Shown in pieces: positions 5,665 to 6,060 of a DNA stretch of 6,060 nt (position 1 is the stretch's first letter; each line of letters starts with the position of its first letter). Below the pieces are notes generated by a model. It made no database searches, was not told where the DNA came from, and was given only the letters and a program-made list of their open reading frames with translations. The translations under genes were made by a program, and so were the position numbers. The DNA comes from Negativicutes bacterium UBA1444 (GTDB taxonomy: Bacteria; Bacillota; Negativicutes; UBA1444): assembly GCA_002329525.1 (NCBI GenBank), contig DCTI01000174.1, positions 1,887 through 7,946 of the forward strand, given 5' to 3'.

Positions 5665-6060
5665 ATGACTTTTCAGGAAATTATTTTGACGCTGCAAAAG
5701 TTTTGGTCCAGCCAGAACTGCATCATCCAACAACCGTATGATGTGGAAAAAGGCGCCGGCACGATGAATCCGGCGACTTTTCTGCGGGCCTTGGGGCCTG
5801 AACCATGGAATGTCGCTTATGTGGAACCGTCCCGACGTCCGGCCGACGGCCGTTACGGCGACAATCCCAATCGTCTGTTCCAACATCATCAGTATCAAGT
5901 GATCATGAAGCCGTCGCCGCTGAATATCCAGGAACTCTATTTGGAGAGCTTGGCGCAGCTCGGAATCAAGGCGGCCGAACATGACATCCGTTTTGTGGAG
6001 GACAACTGGGAATCACCGACGTTGGGCGCTTGGGGCCTGGGCTGGGAAGTTTGGCTGGAT
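5665..6060 (+). CDS. glyQ: Glycyl-tRNA synthetase alpha subunit (partial, 3' end outside window)
   Basis: GlyQ carries the class II catalytic core of the bacterial alpha2-beta2 glycyl-tRNA synthetase, which charges tRNA-Gly; its partner GlyS normally follows directly. The 132 residues present begin [19 protein letters not shown], then [20 protein letters not shown], a highly conserved start of the family, and include [20 protein letters not shown] (about 53-72), [13 protein letters not shown] and [20 protein letters not shown]. The whole protein is usually about 290 residues, so less than half is shown. The ATG follows AAGGGGGAAG (5647-5656). Transcription should be controlled by the T-box leader directly upstream. 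Confidence 0.97.
   Translation, partial: MTFQEIILTLQKFWSSQNCIIQQPYDVEKGAGTMNPATFLRALGPEPWNVAYVEPSRRPADGRYGDNPNRLFQHHQYQVIMKPSPLNIQELYLESLAQLGIKAAEHDIRFVEDNWESPTLGAWGLGWEVWLD

Noticed and set aside
5371..5982. Minus-strand ORF of 203 codons across the T-box leader and the glyQ start
   Set aside because: It runs through a structured RNA and opposite the highly conserved glyQ sequence; its protein resembles no family I know.

Overview
This window looks like a chromosomal housekeeping segment of a low-to-mid GC Firmicute. The order cdd - era - recO - glyQ, Shine-Dalgarno sites of the AGGAGGTG type, TTG and GTG starts, and a glycine T-box leader all fit that phylum. The extra members (DUF502 membrane protein, CNNM/CorC protein, a stand-alone Smr protein) and the apparent selenoprotein make me favour the Negativicutes (Sporomusa-like), but that placement is an inference.

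Positions 1-4065 hold a tightly packed plus-strand operon: the tail of cytidine deaminase (cdd), era (ribosome-assembly GTPase), a DUF502 membrane protein, a CNNM/CorC-type CBS transporter, recO (recombination mediator) and a small Smr-domain protein. Several junctions overlap by 1-8 bp, so translational coupling is likely. Positions 4066-4146 are a short spacer with a TGTCAA-N6-TTGACA inverted repeat. It is followed by a single response regulator whose C-terminal half looks like a STAS domain rather than a DNA-binding domain.

The most notable item lies at 4938-5240 on the minus strand. It is a 100-residue reading frame interrupted by one in-frame TGA at codon 35, directly followed by a Cys codon. 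It has a strong ribosome binding site, a plausible promoter, protein-like sequence on both sides of the TGA, and a hairpin at the right distance after the TGA to be a bacterial SECIS. I read it as a selenoprotein with a Sec-Cys (UC) motif, distantly similar to HesB/IscA proteins. A conventional ORF search misses it. It converges on the response regulator with a 4-bp overlap of the stop regions.

Positions 5241-5664 are non-coding. They hold divergent promoter candidates (minus for the selenoprotein, plus for glyQ), then a complete glycyl T-box leader: stem I with a GGC specifier, the conserved T-box sequence, and a 19-bp terminator competing with the antiterminator. The window ends inside glyQ, the glycyl-tRNA synthetase alpha subunit, whose transcription the T-box should couple to uncharged tRNA-Gly.
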